Of a DNA stretch of 64,000 nucleotides, positions 18,312 to 29,171 are shown one piece after another; the stretch's first letter is position 1, and each line of letters starts with the position of its first letter. The stretch is taken from assembly GCA_036381035.1 (NCBI GenBank), contig DASVDQ010000109.1, positions 1 through 64,000 on the forward strand, written 5' to 3'. The notes under the pieces are model-generated. The model made no database searches and was not told where the DNA came from. It was given only the letters and a program-made list of their open reading frames with translations. Source of the stretch: Trueperaceae bacterium. GTDB taxonomy: Bacteria; Deinococcota; Deinococci; Deinococcales; Trueperaceae. The translations under genes were made by a program, and so were the position numbers.

Positions 18312-21005
18312 TCAGTCGACGCGTCCCACCCCGACGGACTTGCCGACCTGACCCGCGACGGTCGGCAGGAGCGCGACCGCGAGCGTGAGCGCCCAGCCCG
18401 CGGCGGGCAGCGCCTCCACCGACAGCGCCGCCCTCAGGGGCGGCAGCGAGGTCACGGACGCGACCATCAGGCTGCAGGCCGCGATCGCCGCCCAGACCCA
18501 GGGGTTGCGCGTGAGCGGGTCGGGGGCGGCGGGCGCGCCGGTCCGCCGGCGCCGGCGCACGTCCCTCATGTTCAGCACGTGGAAGACCTGCGCCAGCGCC
18601 AGGCCGAGGAAGGCCACGGTGACCGCCTGGCCGGTCGTGAGGCCCAGCGGACCGAGGGCCAGGGCGTACGCCGCCAGCACCGGCGCCGTGAGGAGCAGGG
18701 CGTAGACGGCGACCAGGCGCCAGTGGCGCGACGCGACGAGCGGCTCCCGCGGGTCGCGTGGCGGCCTGTCGAGGACTCCTGGGTCGGCCGGCGTGGTGCC
18801 GAGCGCCAGCGCCGGGAAGACGTCGGTGACGAGGTTCAGGAACAGGATCTGCAGCGGCAGGAGGGGCAGCGGGAAGCCGAGGGCAGCGGCGAGGCCGATC
18901 ACGAGGATCTCGCTGAGGTTGCACGACAGCAGGTAGGCGACGGCGGCGCGGATGTTGCGGAAGATCGCGCGACCCTCCTCCACCGCCGCGACGACCGTCG
19001 CGAAGTCGTCGTCCTTGAGGACCATCGCCGCCGCCTCGCGGGCGACGTCGGTGCCGCGCCGTCCCATGGCCACGCCGATGTCGGCGCGCCGCAGCGCCGG
19101 GGCGTCGTTCACGCCGTCGCCGATCATCGCGACCACGCTGCCGGCGGCCTGGTGGAGCTCGACGAGGCGCAGCTTCTGCTCGGGGCTGACGCGGGCCAGA
19201 ACGTCCGTCGCCACGGCGCGCGCCGGGCCCTCCCCGTCCGCGGCGGACCGCGCCAGGTCGGCGCCGGTGACGACGGCGTCCGGGTGCGCGAGGCCCACCG
19301 ACCGCGCGATCGCCCGGGCCGTGACCGGCTGGTCGCCCGTGACCATCACCACGCGGATCCCGGCCCTCCGGCACTCCCGCACCGCCGCCACGGCCGCCTC
19401 GCGCGGCGGGTCCGCGAGACCGACCAGCCCGACGAGGGTCAGGCCCTCGAGGGGCTCGCCGGGTCGCCAGGCCCCGCGCCTGTCGGCCAGCGCCAGCACG
19501 CGCAGCCCCTCGGCGGCCATGGCGCGGTTGCGCTCCAGCCAGGCCTCGCGCCCGGCCTCGTCGAGGGGCGCGGCGTCGCCGCCCGGCGTTGCGACGCTGA
19601 CGCAGGCGGGCACGACGGCGCCCGGCGCGCCCTTGACCAACAGCAGCCCGCCCTCCTCCGCCTGGTGGAACGTCGCCATCACGCGGTAGTCGGCGTCGAA
19701 CGGCAGCTGCGAGAGCTCGGGCAGCAGCTCGTGGAGCGCCCCGCGCTCCACGCCCTGGTCCCTGGCGGCGCGCAGCAGCGCGACCTCCATCGGGTCGCCC
19801 ACGTCGTCGGCGCCACCCTCGCTCAGCGAGGCGGTGCCGCACAGCACGGCCGCGCGCAGGGCCCTGTCGATCGGCTCCGCGCCCGCGGCCACCCGGCGCG
19901 GGTCGCGGCGGCCCGGACCGGCCTCGTGGCGCCCGTCGGGCAGCCACCAGCCGGCCACGGCCATCCGGTTGTGCGTCAGGGTGCCCGTCTTGTCGGTGAG
20001 GATCACGTTCGTGGCGCCCAGGGTCTCGACGGCGGAGAGGCGGTTGACGAGCGCGTTGCGGTCGGCCATGCGCTTGGCGCCCCTGGCGAGGGTAAGAGTG
20101 GCGATAACGGGCAGGCCCTCCGGCACCGTCGCTACTGCCAGCGCTATGGCCGTCTGGACCATCTCGAACCAGCCGCGGCCGGTGGCGAGGCCGTAGCCGG
20201 CCACGGCGGCGGCGGCGCCGAGCGCGACCCACAGCAGCCTGCCGCCGAGGGCGTCGAGGCGCCGCTCGAGGGGCGTCCGCTCCGGCTCGGCTGCCCGCAC
20301 GAGGCCGGCGACCCGGCCCAGCTCGGTCCGCATGCCCGTCGCCACGACGACGGCCTCCCCGCGCCCCCTGATCACGGACGTGCCGCGGTAGAGCATGGGC
20401 CGGCGGTCCGCCAGGAGCGCCGCCGGCGCCACGGGCTCCGGCGCCTTGTCCACCGGCACGGACTCCCCGGTGAGCGCCGACTCGTCGACGGCGAGACGCC
20501 ACGCGCTCACGAGCCTGGCGTCGGCCGGCACGACGTCGCCGGCCTCGACGACGAGCACGTCGCCCGGCACGAGGCTCGGCGCCGGGACCACGGCGGGACC
20601 ACCGCCGCGCCGCACCGTCGCCTGCGCCGTGCCGAGCCTGCGCAGCGCCTCGACGGACCGGACGGCCCTGACCTCGGTGAGGAAGCCGGCGGTCGCGTTG
20701 ATGGCCAGGACGACCAGCACGGCCAGGGCCTCCGACCACTGGGCGAAGGCGGCGGACAGGACCGCCGCCGCCACGAGCATCCATGTGAGCACGCCGCGGA
20801 ACTGGCCCAGTAGCACCTGCCAGCTCGTGCGCAGCGGCGCGACCTCGAGCTCGTTCGGCCCGTGGCGACGCAGGCGCGAGGCGGCCTCCGCCTCGTCCAG
20901 GCCGGCGCGAGGGTCCACGCCGAGGGCGTCGGCGACGGCGTCCGCGGTCGCCGCCCAGGGCGCCTCCAGGGGGCTCGGTCTTCCGGACGCCGCTGGCGTG
21001 TCCAT
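18312..21005 (-). CDS. P-type cation-transporting ATPase (P2 type)
   Basis: An 897-residue ion pump of the Ca2+/Na+ (SERCA/PMR-like) P2 class. In order: an N-terminal cation ATPase domain with [10 protein letters not shown], actuator motif [11 protein letters not shown]4 with [10 protein letters not shown], phosphorylation site [12 protein letters not shown], nucleotide-domain KGAP, and hinge [18 protein letters not shown]-terminal set of membrane helices includes the TM6 segment [22 protein letters not shown] and NLVTD favour Ca2+-type transport, but the ion is inferred. It is a single gene followed by a shared terminator region. Confidence 0.92.
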   Translation of the reverse strand: MDTPAASGRPSPLEAPWAATADAVADALGVDPRAGLDEAEAASRLRRHGPNELEVAPLRTSWQVLLGQFRGVLTWMLVAAAVLSAAFAQWSEALAVLVVLAINATAGFLTEVRAVRSVEALRRLGTAQATVRRGGGPAVVPAPSLVPGDVLVVEAGDVVPADARLVSAWRLAVDESALTGESVPVDKAPEPVAPAALLADRRPMLYRGTSVIRGRGEAVVVATGMRTELGRVAGLVRAAEPERTPLERRLDALGGRLLWVALGAAAAVAGYGLATGRGWFEMVQTAIALAVATVPEGLPVIATLTLARGAKRMADRNALVNRLSAVETLGATNVILTDKTGTLTHNRMAVAGWWLPDGRHEAGPGRRDPRRVAAGAEPIDRALRAAVLCGTASLSEGGADDVGDPMEVALLRAARDQGVERGALHELLPELSQLPFDADYRVMATFHQAEEGGLLLVKGAPGAVVPACVSVATPGGDAAPLDEAGREAWLERNRAMAAEGLRVLALADRRGAWRPGEPLEGLTLVGLVGLADPPREAAVAAVRECRRAGIRVVMVTGDQPVTARAIARSVGLAHPDAVVTGADLARSAADGEGPARAVATDVLARVSPEQKLRLVELHQAAGSVVAMIGDGVNDAPALRRADIGVAMGRRGTDVAREAAAMVLKDDDFATVVAAVEEGRAIFRNIRAAVAYLLSCNLSEILVIGLAAALGFPLPLLPLQILFLNLVTDVFPALALGTTPADPGVLDRPPRDPREPLVASRHWRLVAVYALLLTAPVLAAYALALGPLGLTTGQAVTVAFLGLALAQVFHVLNMRDVRRRRRTGAPAAPDPLTRNPWVWAAIAACSLMVASVTSLPPLRAALSVEALPAAGWALTLAVALLPTVAGQVGKSVGVGRVD

Positions 21006-21036
21006 CCTCAGCCGCGCCGAGGGGCCGGCCCGCGCC

Positions 21037-21897
21037 TCAGCCGAACCGCGTCGCCAGCGCCCGCGCCTCGGCGGCGAGCTCCGCCAGCCTGCCTGGCTCC
21101 ACCTCGACGGGTCTCACGCCGCGCTCGGCCAGCCACGGCAGCACCTCCTCGGTGGGCAGGTTACCGACGAGGTCGTCGCCGGCGAAGGGACAGCCGCCCA
21201 CCCCGCCCAGCGCCCCCTCGACCCACCGCACGCCGCGGCGCAGGCCGACCTCGAGGAGCGGCCGCCAGGCGTCGGGCCGTGCGTGGAGGTGCAGGCCGAG
21301 GTCGCTGGCGTTCGAGACCGAGGAGAGCACGCGGTCGACGAGCCGCTCGTCGGCGGTGCCGACGGTGTCGGCCAGGGCGATGCGGTCCACGCCGGCGTCG
21401 CGCAGCCGCTGGATCGCCTCGGCCGTCACGTGGGGCCCCCACGTCTCGCGGTACGGGTTGCCGAACGCCATCGACACGTAGACGACGAGCCCCAGGCCGG
21501 AGCTGGCGCAGAGCTCCTGCATCGCGGCGAGGTCGCGCCACGACTCCTCGAGCCCGCGCCCCACGTTGCGCCGCTGGAACGTCTCGTTCACGCTCAGCGG
21601 GTACCCGACGGTCGTGACCCGCCCCGAGGCGAGCGCCCTCTCCACGCCCTTGACGTTGCCGACGATGCATATGAGGTCGGCTCCCTCCGGGGCCGTGAGG
21701 CCCTCGAGCACGCGCTCGGTGTCGGCCATCTGGGGGACGGCCCGCGGCGAGACCAGGGAGCCGAGGTCGAGGTGCGTGAAGCCGGCGTCGAGCAGGTCCT
21801 GCAGGTGGGCCACCTTGACGTCGGTGGGGATGGCGTGGGCCAGCCCCTGCCAGGCGTCGCGCGGGCACTCGACGTAGGTTGGCCCGCTCGCCGGCAT
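21037..21897 (-). CDS. Hydroxymethylglutaryl-CoA lyase
   Basis: Cleaves HMG-CoA to acetyl-CoA and acetoacetate, as in leucine and ketone-body breakdown. It is a 286-residue TIM barrel of the DRE-TIM family. Motifs are [15 protein letters not shown], the metal-binding [15 protein letters not shown], and the C-terminal cysteine loop [20 protein letters not shown] diagnostic of HMG-CoA lyases. The N-terminal catalytic Arg region (usually VGPRDGLQ) is altered to [14 protein letters not shown] 21897 has TATCAT (21909-21904) six bases upstream, although the frame stays open inside recN. Confidence 0.87.
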   Translation of the reverse strand: MPASGPTYVECPRDAWQGLAHAIPTDVKVAHLQDLLDAGFTHLDLGSLVSPRAVPQMADTERVLEGLTAPEGADLICIVGNVKGVERALASGRVTTVGYPLSVNETFQRRNVGRGLEESWRDLAAMQELCASSGLGLVVYVSMAFGNPYRETWGPHVTAEAIQRLRDAGVDRIALADTVGTADERLVDRVLSSVSNASDLGLHLHARPDAWRPLLEVGLRRGVRWVEGALGGVGGCPFAGDDLVGNLPTEEVLPWLAERGVRPVEVEPGRLAELAAEARALATRFG

Positions 21898-21945
21898 GCC
21901 GGGATGATAGCCCAGGGGCGCGCCGGCATCCCCCTCCACGACGTC

Positions 21946-21951
21946 TATACT
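21946..21951 (+). promoter_or_regulatory. -10 box of recN, leaderless
   Basis: TATACT lies six bases before GTG 21958. A matching TATCAT for the divergent HMG-CoA lyase lies at 21904-21909 on the other strand. Both transcripts would begin at their start codons, leaving about 60 bases between the genes. No LexA-like palindrome is evident. Confidence 0.55.
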
Positions 21952-21957
21952 CGCGGC

Positions 21958-23595
21958 GTGCTCCGCAGGATCGAGCTGCGTGACTTCGCCATCATCCGCG
22001 AGCTGGAGCTCGAGCTCTCCCCCGGCCTCAACGTCCTCACGGGCGAGACGGGGGCGGGCAAGTCGATCGTCGTCGACGCGCTCGCGCTCCTCGCCGGCGG
22101 CCGGGCCGACGTCTCCTTCGTGCGCGCCGGCGCCGACAGCGCCCTCGTCCAGGGCGAGTTCGACGGCGCCGAGGTCTCCTCCGCGGCCCGGCGCATCGCG
22201 CTCTCCGGCCGGCACTCCGCCCGGCTGGACGGCGAGCTCGTGACCGTCGGCGAGCTGGCCGAGCGGGTCGGCCCCCTCGTGGCCGTGTTCGCCCAGCACG
22301 GCGCGCTAGAGCTGCAGGGCGCCGCGGCGCAGCGCGCGCAGCTCGACAGGCTGCTGCCCGAGGACGCCAGGCAGGCGCTGCAGGAGCACAGGCGGGCGTT
22401 CCAACGGCGCGCCGAGGTCGCGCAGCGCCTCGCCGAGGTGCGGGCGGCCAAGCGCGAGCGCGCCCGGCGGCTCGACGTCCTCGCCTACCAGGTGCAGGAG
22501 ATCGACGAGGCCAAGCCGCGGCCGGGCGAGGAGGAGGAGCTCGAGGCCGAGCTGCGGACCCTCCGCCACGCCGAGCGCGTGGTGCAGGGCGCCGGCGCGG
22601 CACTCGCCGCCCTCGCCGGCGAGGAGACCGGAGCCGTCCAGCTCGCGGCCGACGCCGCGAGGGAGCTGAGCGCCGCGGCGAAGTACGCCCCGGCGCTGGA
22701 GCCGCTGGCGCGGGACCTCGACGACGCGCTCACCGGCCTGGGCGCGGTCGCCGCCGAGGTCGAGTCGTTCCTCGCCGGGTTCGAGGCCGACCCGGCCCGC
22801 CTCGACGCGGTGCAGGCGCGGCTCTCGAAGCTCGACGACCTGAAGCGCAAGTACGGCGACGACCTCGCCGCCGTGCTCGCCTACCGCGAGGCGGCGGCCC
22901 GCGAGCAGGAGGAGCTGCTGGCCCTCGACGAGGACGAGGCCGAGCTGGTCCGCGAGGAGCAGGAGCTCGCCGAGGAGCTCGCCCGCCTCGCCGACGCCCT
23001 CACTGCGGCCAGGCGCTCGGCCGCCCAGCGGCTCGAGGCGCAGGTGGCCCCGCTGCTGCGGCGCCTCGGCATGCCGAACGCCTCGTTCGCCGTCGCCGTC
23101 GAGCCGCTCGCCGAGCCGAACGCCGGCGGCGCCGACGAGGTGTCGTTCCTCTTCAGCGCGAACCTCGGCGAGCCGCCCGGTCCCGTGTCGCAGATCGCGT
23201 CGGGCGGCGAGCTGTCGCGGCTGATGCTCGCGCTCCACCTGGTCACCGGCGCCGCGCAGCCCACGTTGGCCTTCGACGAGGTGGACGCCGGCGTCGGCGG
23301 TCGCGCCGCGCGCGAGGTCGGCGCGCTTCTCGGCGAGCTGGGCCGCGGACGGCAGGTGCTCGTCGTCACCCACCTGGCCCAGGTCGCCGCGTTCGGCGAC
23401 GCCCACTTCGTCGTCACCAAGGCGGAGGAGGCCGGGCGGACGCTGACCACGGTGCGGCGCGTGACCGGCCGCGAGCGGGCGGAGGAGCTGGCGCGGATGC
23501 TGTCGGGAACGGTGACGGAGGCGTCGCTGTCGCACGCCGAGGAGCTGCTGGCCGCGGCGGCGGACGCGCGGGCACACGGACCCTCCCTCGCCTGA
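21958..23595 (+). CDS. recN: DNA repair protein RecN
   Basis: An SMC-like ATPase acting in recombinational repair of double-strand breaks. The 545 residues start LRRIELRDFAIIREL with Walker A TGETGAGKSIV near residue 35. A long coiled coil covers about 140-360. The C-terminal ATPase half has the ABC signature SQIASGGELSRLMLAL, Walker B TLAFDEVDAGVGG and the H-loop VVTHLAQVA. The GTG start is fixed by the -10 box. Its presence with the end-joining operon and UDG suits a radiation- or desiccation-tolerant lineage, but recN is widespread. Confidence 0.96.
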   Translation: MLRRIELRDFAIIRELELELSPGLNVLTGETGAGKSIVVDALALLAGGRADVSFVRAGADSALVQGEFDGAEVSSAARRIALSGRHSARLDGELVTVGELAERVGPLVAVFAQHGALELQGAAAQRAQLDRLLPEDARQALQEHRRAFQRRAEVAQRLAEVRAAKRERARRLDVLAYQVQEIDEAKPRPGEEEELEAELRTLRHAERVVQGAGAALAALAGEETGAVQLAADAARELSAAAKYAPALEPLARDLDDALTGLGAVAAEVESFLAGFEADPARLDAVQARLSKLDDLKRKYGDDLAAVLAYREAAAREQEELLALDEDEAELVREEQELAEELARLADALTAARRSAAQRLEAQVAPLLRRLGMPNASFAVAVEPLAEPNAGGADEVSFLFSANLGEPPGPVSQIASGGELSRLMLALHLVTGAAQPTLAFDEVDAGVGGRAAREVGALLGELGRGRQVLVVTHLAQVAAFGDAHFVVTKAEEAGRTLTTVRRVTGRERAEELARMLSGTVTEASLSHAEELLAAAADARAHGPSLA

Positions 23596-23630
23596 GCTAG
23601 ACTCAGGTCACCTTGCGAGGGGAGCACCAC

Positions 23631-23861
23631 TTGGACGCCGAGGGCTTCCACGAGCAGACCCCCTGCCCGAGCTGCGGCAGCCGGCGGACGATCACGTTCC
23701 ACTACCGGGAGGGTTTCGAGGAGCTCGAGTGCGAGTCCTGCGGCTACCGCTCCGACGCCGAGGAGATCGCCGCCCTCACGCGCTACGGGGGCGAGGTGCT
23801 CGAGCGTGAGGGATCCGAGGGCGACAGGGTACCCGTACCGATCAGGACTTTGAAGGCCTAG
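23631..23861 (+). CDS. Small zinc-ribbon protein
   Basis: A 76-residue protein with a four-cysteine zinc ribbon: CPSCGSR near the N-terminus and CESCGYR about 25 residues later, with HYREGFEELE between. The rest is acidic and then ends PVPIRTLKA. The preferred start is TTG 23631, six bases after GGGGAG. An alternative TTG at 23613 would add six residues and lies nine bases after TAGACT. Function unknown; it is probably cotranscribed with the next gene. Confidence 0.75.
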   Translation: MDAEGFHEQTPCPSCGSRRTITFHYREGFEELECESCGYRSDAEEIAALTRYGGEVLEREGSEGDRVPVPIRTLKA

Positions 23862-23883
23862 GTGATGGAGGTGACTGCCGCGA

Positions 23884-23907
23884 CCCTCACCGAGACGACG
23901 GTGAGGG
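23884..23907 (+). other. Perfect 9-bp hairpin between two genes
   Basis: CCCTCACCG and CGGTGAGGG flank a six-base loop. No T-run follows, so it may be a weak terminator, an mRNA-stabilising stem or a regulatory structure before the next gene. Confidence 0.5.
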
Positions 23908-23974
23908 CGTCTCGCGGTGCGCCGTCGACCTCTGGCGGCGGGGGTGCGCCGCCGCGCCCCGGGAAGGAGAGCCG

Positions 23975-24385
23975 ATGGAACTCAACGTGGTCCTGAGCTC
24001 GGAGGAGATCCTGCGGGGTCTCAAGCACTACCGGCGCATCGCCAAGCAGGACCTGCTGCTGGCGAGCGAGACGGACAACCCCGAGGTCTTCAGGCGCCAC
24101 GCCGAGGCTCGGCGCAGCGTGTACTCGTACCTCTCGGAGCTGGCCCAGACGAAGTCTCCGCCCGAGGTCGTGGAGGAGGCGCTGAGGGCGTACCGGGAGC
24201 TGCCGTTCGTGACGGGCAGCGACGACGAGGCCCTCACCGAGATCAAGGGGCGCGAGAACGCCCTGGAGAACTTCTTCCTGATGATCGGCCTCGAGCCGAA
24301 GCTGCGGCGCGAGATCCGCAGCCAGCGCAAGGCGCTGCACTCCCGCGAGACGCCGGGCCACGAGGCCGCGGCGCGCGAGCTCTGA
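23975..24385 (+). CDS. Unrecognised 136-residue helical protein
   Basis: A soluble, charged protein predicted to be almost entirely helical, with no Cys, signal peptide or membrane segment. Notable stretches are EEILRGLKHYRRIAKQD and KGRENALENFFLMIGLEPKL. AAGGAG lies seven bases before the ATG, a good ribosome site. Amino acid composition and third-base use are those of a real gene. It sits between a zinc-ribbon gene and the UDG gene (29 bases). No function assigned. Confidence 0.75.
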   Translation: MELNVVLSSEEILRGLKHYRRIAKQDLLLASETDNPEVFRRHAEARRSVYSYLSELAQTKSPPEVVEEALRAYRELPFVTGSDDEALTEIKGRENALENFFLMIGLEPKLRREIRSQRKALHSRETPGHEAAAREL

Positions 24386-24414
24386 GCCGGGGTGCCCGTG
24401 TTATCTACTGAGGC

Positions 24415-25029
24415 GTGACGCTCTCCGAGCTCGAGCGCCTCGCGGCCGAGAAGCCGCCGGCGCTGCGCGAACTCTCCGACAACCTCGTCTTCGGCGAGGG
24501 ACCAGATGACGCCGCGTTCATGCTCGTCGGCGAGGCGCCCGGCGAGGAGGAAGACCTGCAGGGCCGCCCGTTCGTCGGCCGCGCCGGCCAGCTCCTCGAC
24601 AAGATCCTCGCCTCCGTCGGCCTCGAGCGCGAGCAGGTCTACATCACGAACGTCGTCAAGTTCCGGCCGCCCGGCAACCGCAACCCCACGCCGGCCGAGG
24701 TCGCCGCCAGCGAGCGCGTGCTGCTCGAGCAGATCAGGATCGTCCGGCCGCAGGTGATAGGGACCCTGGGGAACGTCCCGACGCAGTACTTCCTCAAGAC
24801 GAACGAGGGCATCACGCGGCTGCGCGGCCGCTGGTTCGACTGGCACGGCATCAAGGTCATGCCGCTCTTCCACCCCGCCTACCTGCTGCGCAACCCCACG
24901 CGCGAGCGCGGCGGCCCGAAGTGGCTGATGTGGCAGGACATGCAGGAGGTCAAGCGGGCGCTCGACGCCCTGCCGCCGCGGCAGGGCAGCGTCGTCATCG
25001 ACACGGCCGAGCAGGTGTCGCTGTTCTGA
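24415..25029 (+). CDS. Family-4-type uracil-DNA glycosylase lacking all Fe-S cysteines
   Basis: A uracil-DNA glycosylase of the UDGa family (204 residues), removing uracil from DNA. Active-site motifs are intact: LVGEAPGEEEDLQGRPFVG, NVVKFRPPGNRNP and MPLFHPAYLLRNP. The [4Fe-4S] cysteines typical of the family are all absent; the protein contains no cysteine. Positions usually read VVKC and AAC are VVKF and AAS, and the N-terminal CxxC is replaced by PALREL. The GTG start is used. The stop is one base before dtd, so the two are coupled. Confidence 0.88.
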   Translation: MTLSELERLAAEKPPALRELSDNLVFGEGPDDAAFMLVGEAPGEEEDLQGRPFVGRAGQLLDKILASVGLEREQVYITNVVKFRPPGNRNPTPAEVAASERVLLEQIRIVRPQVIGTLGNVPTQYFLKTNEGITRLRGRWFDWHGIKVMPLFHPAYLLRNPTRERGGPKWLMWQDMQEVKRALDALPPRQGSVVIDTAEQVSLF

Positions 25030-25030
25030 C

Positions 25031-25483
25031 GTGAGGGCGCTGGTGCAGCGCGTGTCGCGCGCCGAGGTGCGCGTCGGCGGTGAGGTCGTTGGCCGCGTCG
25101 GGCGCGGCTTCCTGGTGCTCCTGGGCGTGGGGCCGGAGGACGACGAGGCCGTCGCGGAGAGGCTCGCCGACAAGGTGCGCAAGCTGCGGGTCTTCCCCGA
25201 CGAGGCGGGCCGGATGAACCGCTCGCTGGAGCAGGCGGGCGGCGGCTGCCTCGTCGTGAGCCAGTTCACGCTCTACGGCGACCTGCGCTCAGGCAACCGC
25301 CCCGGCTTCTCGCGCGCCGCGCCGCCGGAGCCGGCCGAGCGGCTCTACCTGCGCTTCGCCCGGGCGCTGGAGGCGGCCGGCCTGCCCGTGGCCACGGGCC
25401 GCTTCGGGGCCGAGATGGAGGTCGAGCTCGTCAACGACGGGCCGGTGACGCTGTGGCTCGACTCCGAGGAGCTGTTCGGCTGA
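25031..25483 (+). CDS. dtd: D-aminoacyl-tRNA deacylase
   Basis: Dtd hydrolyses D-amino acids (and glycine) from tRNA, keeping them out of protein. The 150 residues are the usual length: MRALVQRVSRAEV at the start, the SQFTLYGDLRSGNRPGF active-site motif, and the chirality-checking NDGPVTLWLDS motif near the end. The GTG start is one base after the UDG stop. Confidence 0.96.
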   Translation: MRALVQRVSRAEVRVGGEVVGRVGRGFLVLLGVGPEDDEAVAERLADKVRKLRVFPDEAGRMNRSLEQAGGGCLVVSQFTLYGDLRSGNRPGFSRAAPPEPAERLYLRFARALEAAGLPVATGRFGAEMEVELVNDGPVTLWLDSEELFG

Positions 25484-25516
25484 GGAGCGGGCGGGGCGCC
25501 GGCGCGACCGGTGGAA

Positions 25517-25555
25517 GGCCCGCCCACCTCCCCGCAGTGGGGGACCGGGCGGGGG
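25517..25555. terminator. GC-rich hairpin between converging genes
   Basis: CCCGCCC (25519-25525) pairs with GGGCGGG (25547-25553), with an inner CCCC/GGGG stem. It lies between the ends of dtd and carA and could stop transcription both ways. There is no T-run. Confidence 0.5.
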
Positions 25556-25558
25556 CGC

Positions 25559-26707
<1,149 letters not shown>

Positions 26708-26739
26708 CCGAGCGGGCACTCTACCACGCGCCGGGCGCG

Positions 26740-26782
26740 GTCGTTGCAGGCTGCATACACGTCGTTGCATCTTCATGCGCCA
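26740..26782 (+). promoter_or_regulatory. Possible operator with two palindromes and a 22-bp direct repeat
   Basis: In the 140-base gap between carA and a divergent glycosyltransferase gene, GTCGTTGCA occurs at 26740 and 26762, two helical turns apart. The first copy runs into TGCAGGCTGCA, a perfect palindrome around a central G. The second runs into GCATCTTCATGC (26768-26779), a GCAT/ATGC palindrome. The stretch is less GC-rich than its surroundings. Confidence 0.3.
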
Positions 26783-26847
26783 CGTCGGCCAGGCCCCCAA
26801 ACTCATCGCCTCGCGCGCTACGGTGCCGTCTCCGGGAGGCCAGATAG

Positions 26848-28272
26848 ATGGACAGGGAAACCATGAGGAAGGACGAGGCCGGCCTCCACATCGCGATGTT
26901 CAGCGTGCACGGGCTGATCCGCGGCTCCGACCTCGAGCTGGGGCGCGACGCGGACACCGGGGGGCAGACGAAGTACGTCGTCGAGCTGGCCCGCGCCCTG
27001 GGCAGGCACCCGCGCGTCTCGCGCGTCGACCTGGTCACGCGGCGCATCGACGACCTCGAGGTCAGCGACGACTACGCGAAGCCCGTCGAGCGCCTGGGGG
27101 AGCGCGCCGCGCTCGTGCGCGTGCCGGCCGGCGGCGACGAGTACATGCGCAAGGAGGAGCTGTGGCCGCACCTCGACGAGCTGGCGGCGAACGCCGCCCG
27201 CTACTTCGAGGAGGGGCCCGGCGTGCCGGACGTCGTGCACGGTCACTACGCCGACGCCGGCTACGTGGCGCAGCGGCTGGCGCAGCGGTGGCGCCGCCCG
27301 ATGGTGTTCACGGGGCACTCGCTCGGTCGCAACAAGCAGCGGGCGCTGCGCGGCGCTGGCATGACCCGCGAGGAGATGGAGGACCAGTACCGGATCGGCA
27401 GGCGCATCGAGGCCGAGGAGCAGGCCCTGCGCGCCGCCGACCTGGTCATCGCCAGCACCCACCAGGAGGTCGTGAAGGGCTACGAGCTCTACGACGCCGC
27501 CCCGGCCGCGCGGTTCGCCGTGATCCCGCCGGGCGTCGACGTCGAGCGCTTCTACCCCTACTACTACGACCTCGACGCGTCGTTCGAGCCAGACGAGGAG
27601 GTCGTGAAGGCGCGCGTGCGCATGAAGCGCGAGCTGACGCGCTTCCTGCGCGACCCGGACAAGCCGGTGATCCTCTCGATAAGCCGGCCGGACCGGAAGA
27701 AGAACAACCTCGGCCTGGTGGAGGCGTACGGCGAGGACAAGGAGCTGAGGCACCTCGCGAACCTGGCGATCTTCGCCGGGGTGCGCAGCGACATCGAGCA
27801 GCTCGACGACAACGAGCGCGAGGTCATGACGGGGCTGCTCTTCGCCATGGACCGCTACGACCTCTACGGGCGTCTGGCGATCCCGAAGAAGCACAGGCCC
27901 GACGTCGACATACCGGTCCTCTACCGCCTGGTCGCGGCGCGCCGCGGCGTGTTCGTCAACCCGGCGCTGGAGGAGAACTTCGGCATCACGATCATCGAGG
28001 CCAGCTCGTCGGGGCTGCCGGTCGTCTCCACGAACCACGGCGGCCCGCAGGAGATCATCTCGAAGGTCGGCTCGGGGGAGCTCATCGACGCGCGCGACAA
28101 GGGCGCGATCCAGGCCGCGATCAAGGGCATCCTCGTCGACAGGGAGAAGTGGGAGCGCTACTCCGAGAACGGGGTCGCCGGCGTGCGCGAGCACTACTCG
28201 TGGCGGGCGCACGTCGACAAGTACGTGAACGCCCTCGAACAGGTCCTCGAGGCGGTGCCCGCGGCGTCGTGA
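26848..28272 (+). CDS. GT4 glycosyltransferase, sucrose- or mannosylfructose-phosphate synthase-like
   Basis: A 474-residue GT-B enzyme like sucrose-phosphate synthase or Agrobacterium mannosylfructose-phosphate synthase. It joins a nucleotide sugar to fructose 6-phosphate. Motifs: [12 protein letters not shown], the Gly-rich [57 protein letters not shown] and the C-terminal nucleotide site [23 protein letters not shown] lies nine bases before ATG. The next gene is the matching HAD phosphatase, overlapping by four bases. The product is probably a non-reducing disaccharide compatible solute; which one is undetermined. Confidence 0.87.
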   Translation: MDRETMRKDEAGLHIAMFSVHGLIRGSDLELGRDADTGGQTKYVVELARALGRHPRVSRVDLVTRRIDDLEVSDDYAKPVERLGERAALVRVPAGGDEYMRKEELWPHLDELAANAARYFEEGPGVPDVVHGHYADAGYVAQRLAQRWRRPMVFTGHSLGRNKQRALRGAGMTREEMEDQYRIGRRIEAEEQALRAADLVIASTHQEVVKGYELYDAAPAARFAVIPPGVDVERFYPYYYDLDASFEPDEEVVKARVRMKRELTRFLRDPDKPVILSISRPDRKKNNLGLVEAYGEDKELRHLANLAIFAGVRSDIEQLDDNEREVMTGLLFAMDRYDLYGRLAIPKKHRPDVDIPVLYRLVAARRGVFVNPALEENFGITIIEASSSGLPVVSTNHGGPQEIISKVGSGELIDARDKGAIQAAIKGILVDREKWERYSENGVAGVREHYSWRAHVDKYVNALEQVLEAVPAAS

Positions 28273-29096
28273 GAGGCGCGAGGTTCGGGCGGCGGGAGGG
28301 GCGCGGCGGCTACTGCGTCGGCCTGGGGCGGGGCAGGCGCGCGCTGGTGTCGGACGTCGACGGCACGCTGCTCGACGGCGGGCGTCCGTGCGACGACGCC
28401 GCGGCGCTGGGGTCCGCGCTCGTCGCCGCCGACGCCGCCCTCGTGCTCTGCTCGGGTCGCGGCCTCCGGCTGTCCCTCGTCGCCGCAGACGCCCTCGCCG
28501 CCGCCGGGCTGCCGTGGCCGTCGGCTCTCGTGTGCGGCGTGGGCTCCGAGGTCCACGCCTGGGACGGGACGGGCTTCGTCCGGGACGAGGCGTGGCGGGA
28601 GCGGCTCGCGGCGTCGGGCTTCAGCGCGGACGACGTGCGCGAGGCGCTCTCGGGGGTGCGCGGGCTGCGGCTCCAGCCCGCCGACGCGCAGGGCGAGCAC
28701 AAGGTCAGCTACCTCGTCGAGGACGGCGCGGCCGTAGAGGAGGCGGCGCGGGCGCTGGCGGCGCGCGGCTCGCCCGCCCGGCTCGTCCACTCGGCCGGCA
28801 GGTACCTGGACGTTCTGCCCCGCCCCGCTTCGAAGGGCGGAGCGCTCCTCTGGCTCGTGGAGCGCTACGGCCTGGAGCCGGAGGACGTCGTCGCCGCCGG
28901 GGACTCGGGCAACGACCGCGAGCTCCTGGTAGCCGCCGCGGACGCCGGCATGGTCGCCGTGCTCGTCGCCAACCACGAGCCGGAGCTCTCCGACCTGAGG
29001 TCGTACCCTGGGGTGCTGGCGGCCGCGCGGCCGTTCTGCGCCGGCGTCGCCGAGGGCCTGGCCCGCGCGGGCTGGCAGGTCCGCGCCGGGCGCTGA
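28269..29096 (+). CDS. HAD-IIB phosphatase, sucrose/mannosylfructose-phosphate phosphatase-like
   Basis: A 275-residue HAD hydrolase. Motif I is LVSDVDGTLLDG near residue 20, motif II VLCSGR, the cap region contains HKVSYLVEDG, a conserved lysine follows in PRPASKGGALLWLVERYG, and motif IV is AAGDSGNDRELL. The GTG start overlaps the synthase stop, and the pairing is that of synthase plus phosphatase in sucrose or mannosylfructose synthesis. It is expected to remove phosphate from the disaccharide phosphate made by its neighbour. Confidence 0.85.
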   Translation: MRGARFGRREGRGGYCVGLGRGRRALVSDVDGTLLDGGRPCDDAAALGSALVAADAALVLCSGRGLRLSLVAADALAAAGLPWPSALVCGVGSEVHAWDGTGFVRDEAWRERLAASGFSADDVREALSGVRGLRLQPADAQGEHKVSYLVEDGAAVEEAARALAARGSPARLVHSAGRYLDVLPRPASKGGALLWLVERYGLEPEDVVAAGDSGNDRELLVAAADAGMVAVLVANHEPELSDLRSYPGVLAAARPFCAGVAEGLARAGWQVRAGR

Positions 29097-29171
29097 GGCC
29101 CGGCCGCGCGCGCCCGAACGGTCAGGGCTCCCCCCGACGCGGTCGCTCGTCCGCCGGCGAGGCCGGCGACG

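Noticed and set aside
23862-24003. A 43-codon frame starting ATG 23865 overlapping the next gene, considered as a leader peptide
   Set aside because: It has no ribosome site, low-complexity composition and no rare-codon cluster; only the hairpin was kept.
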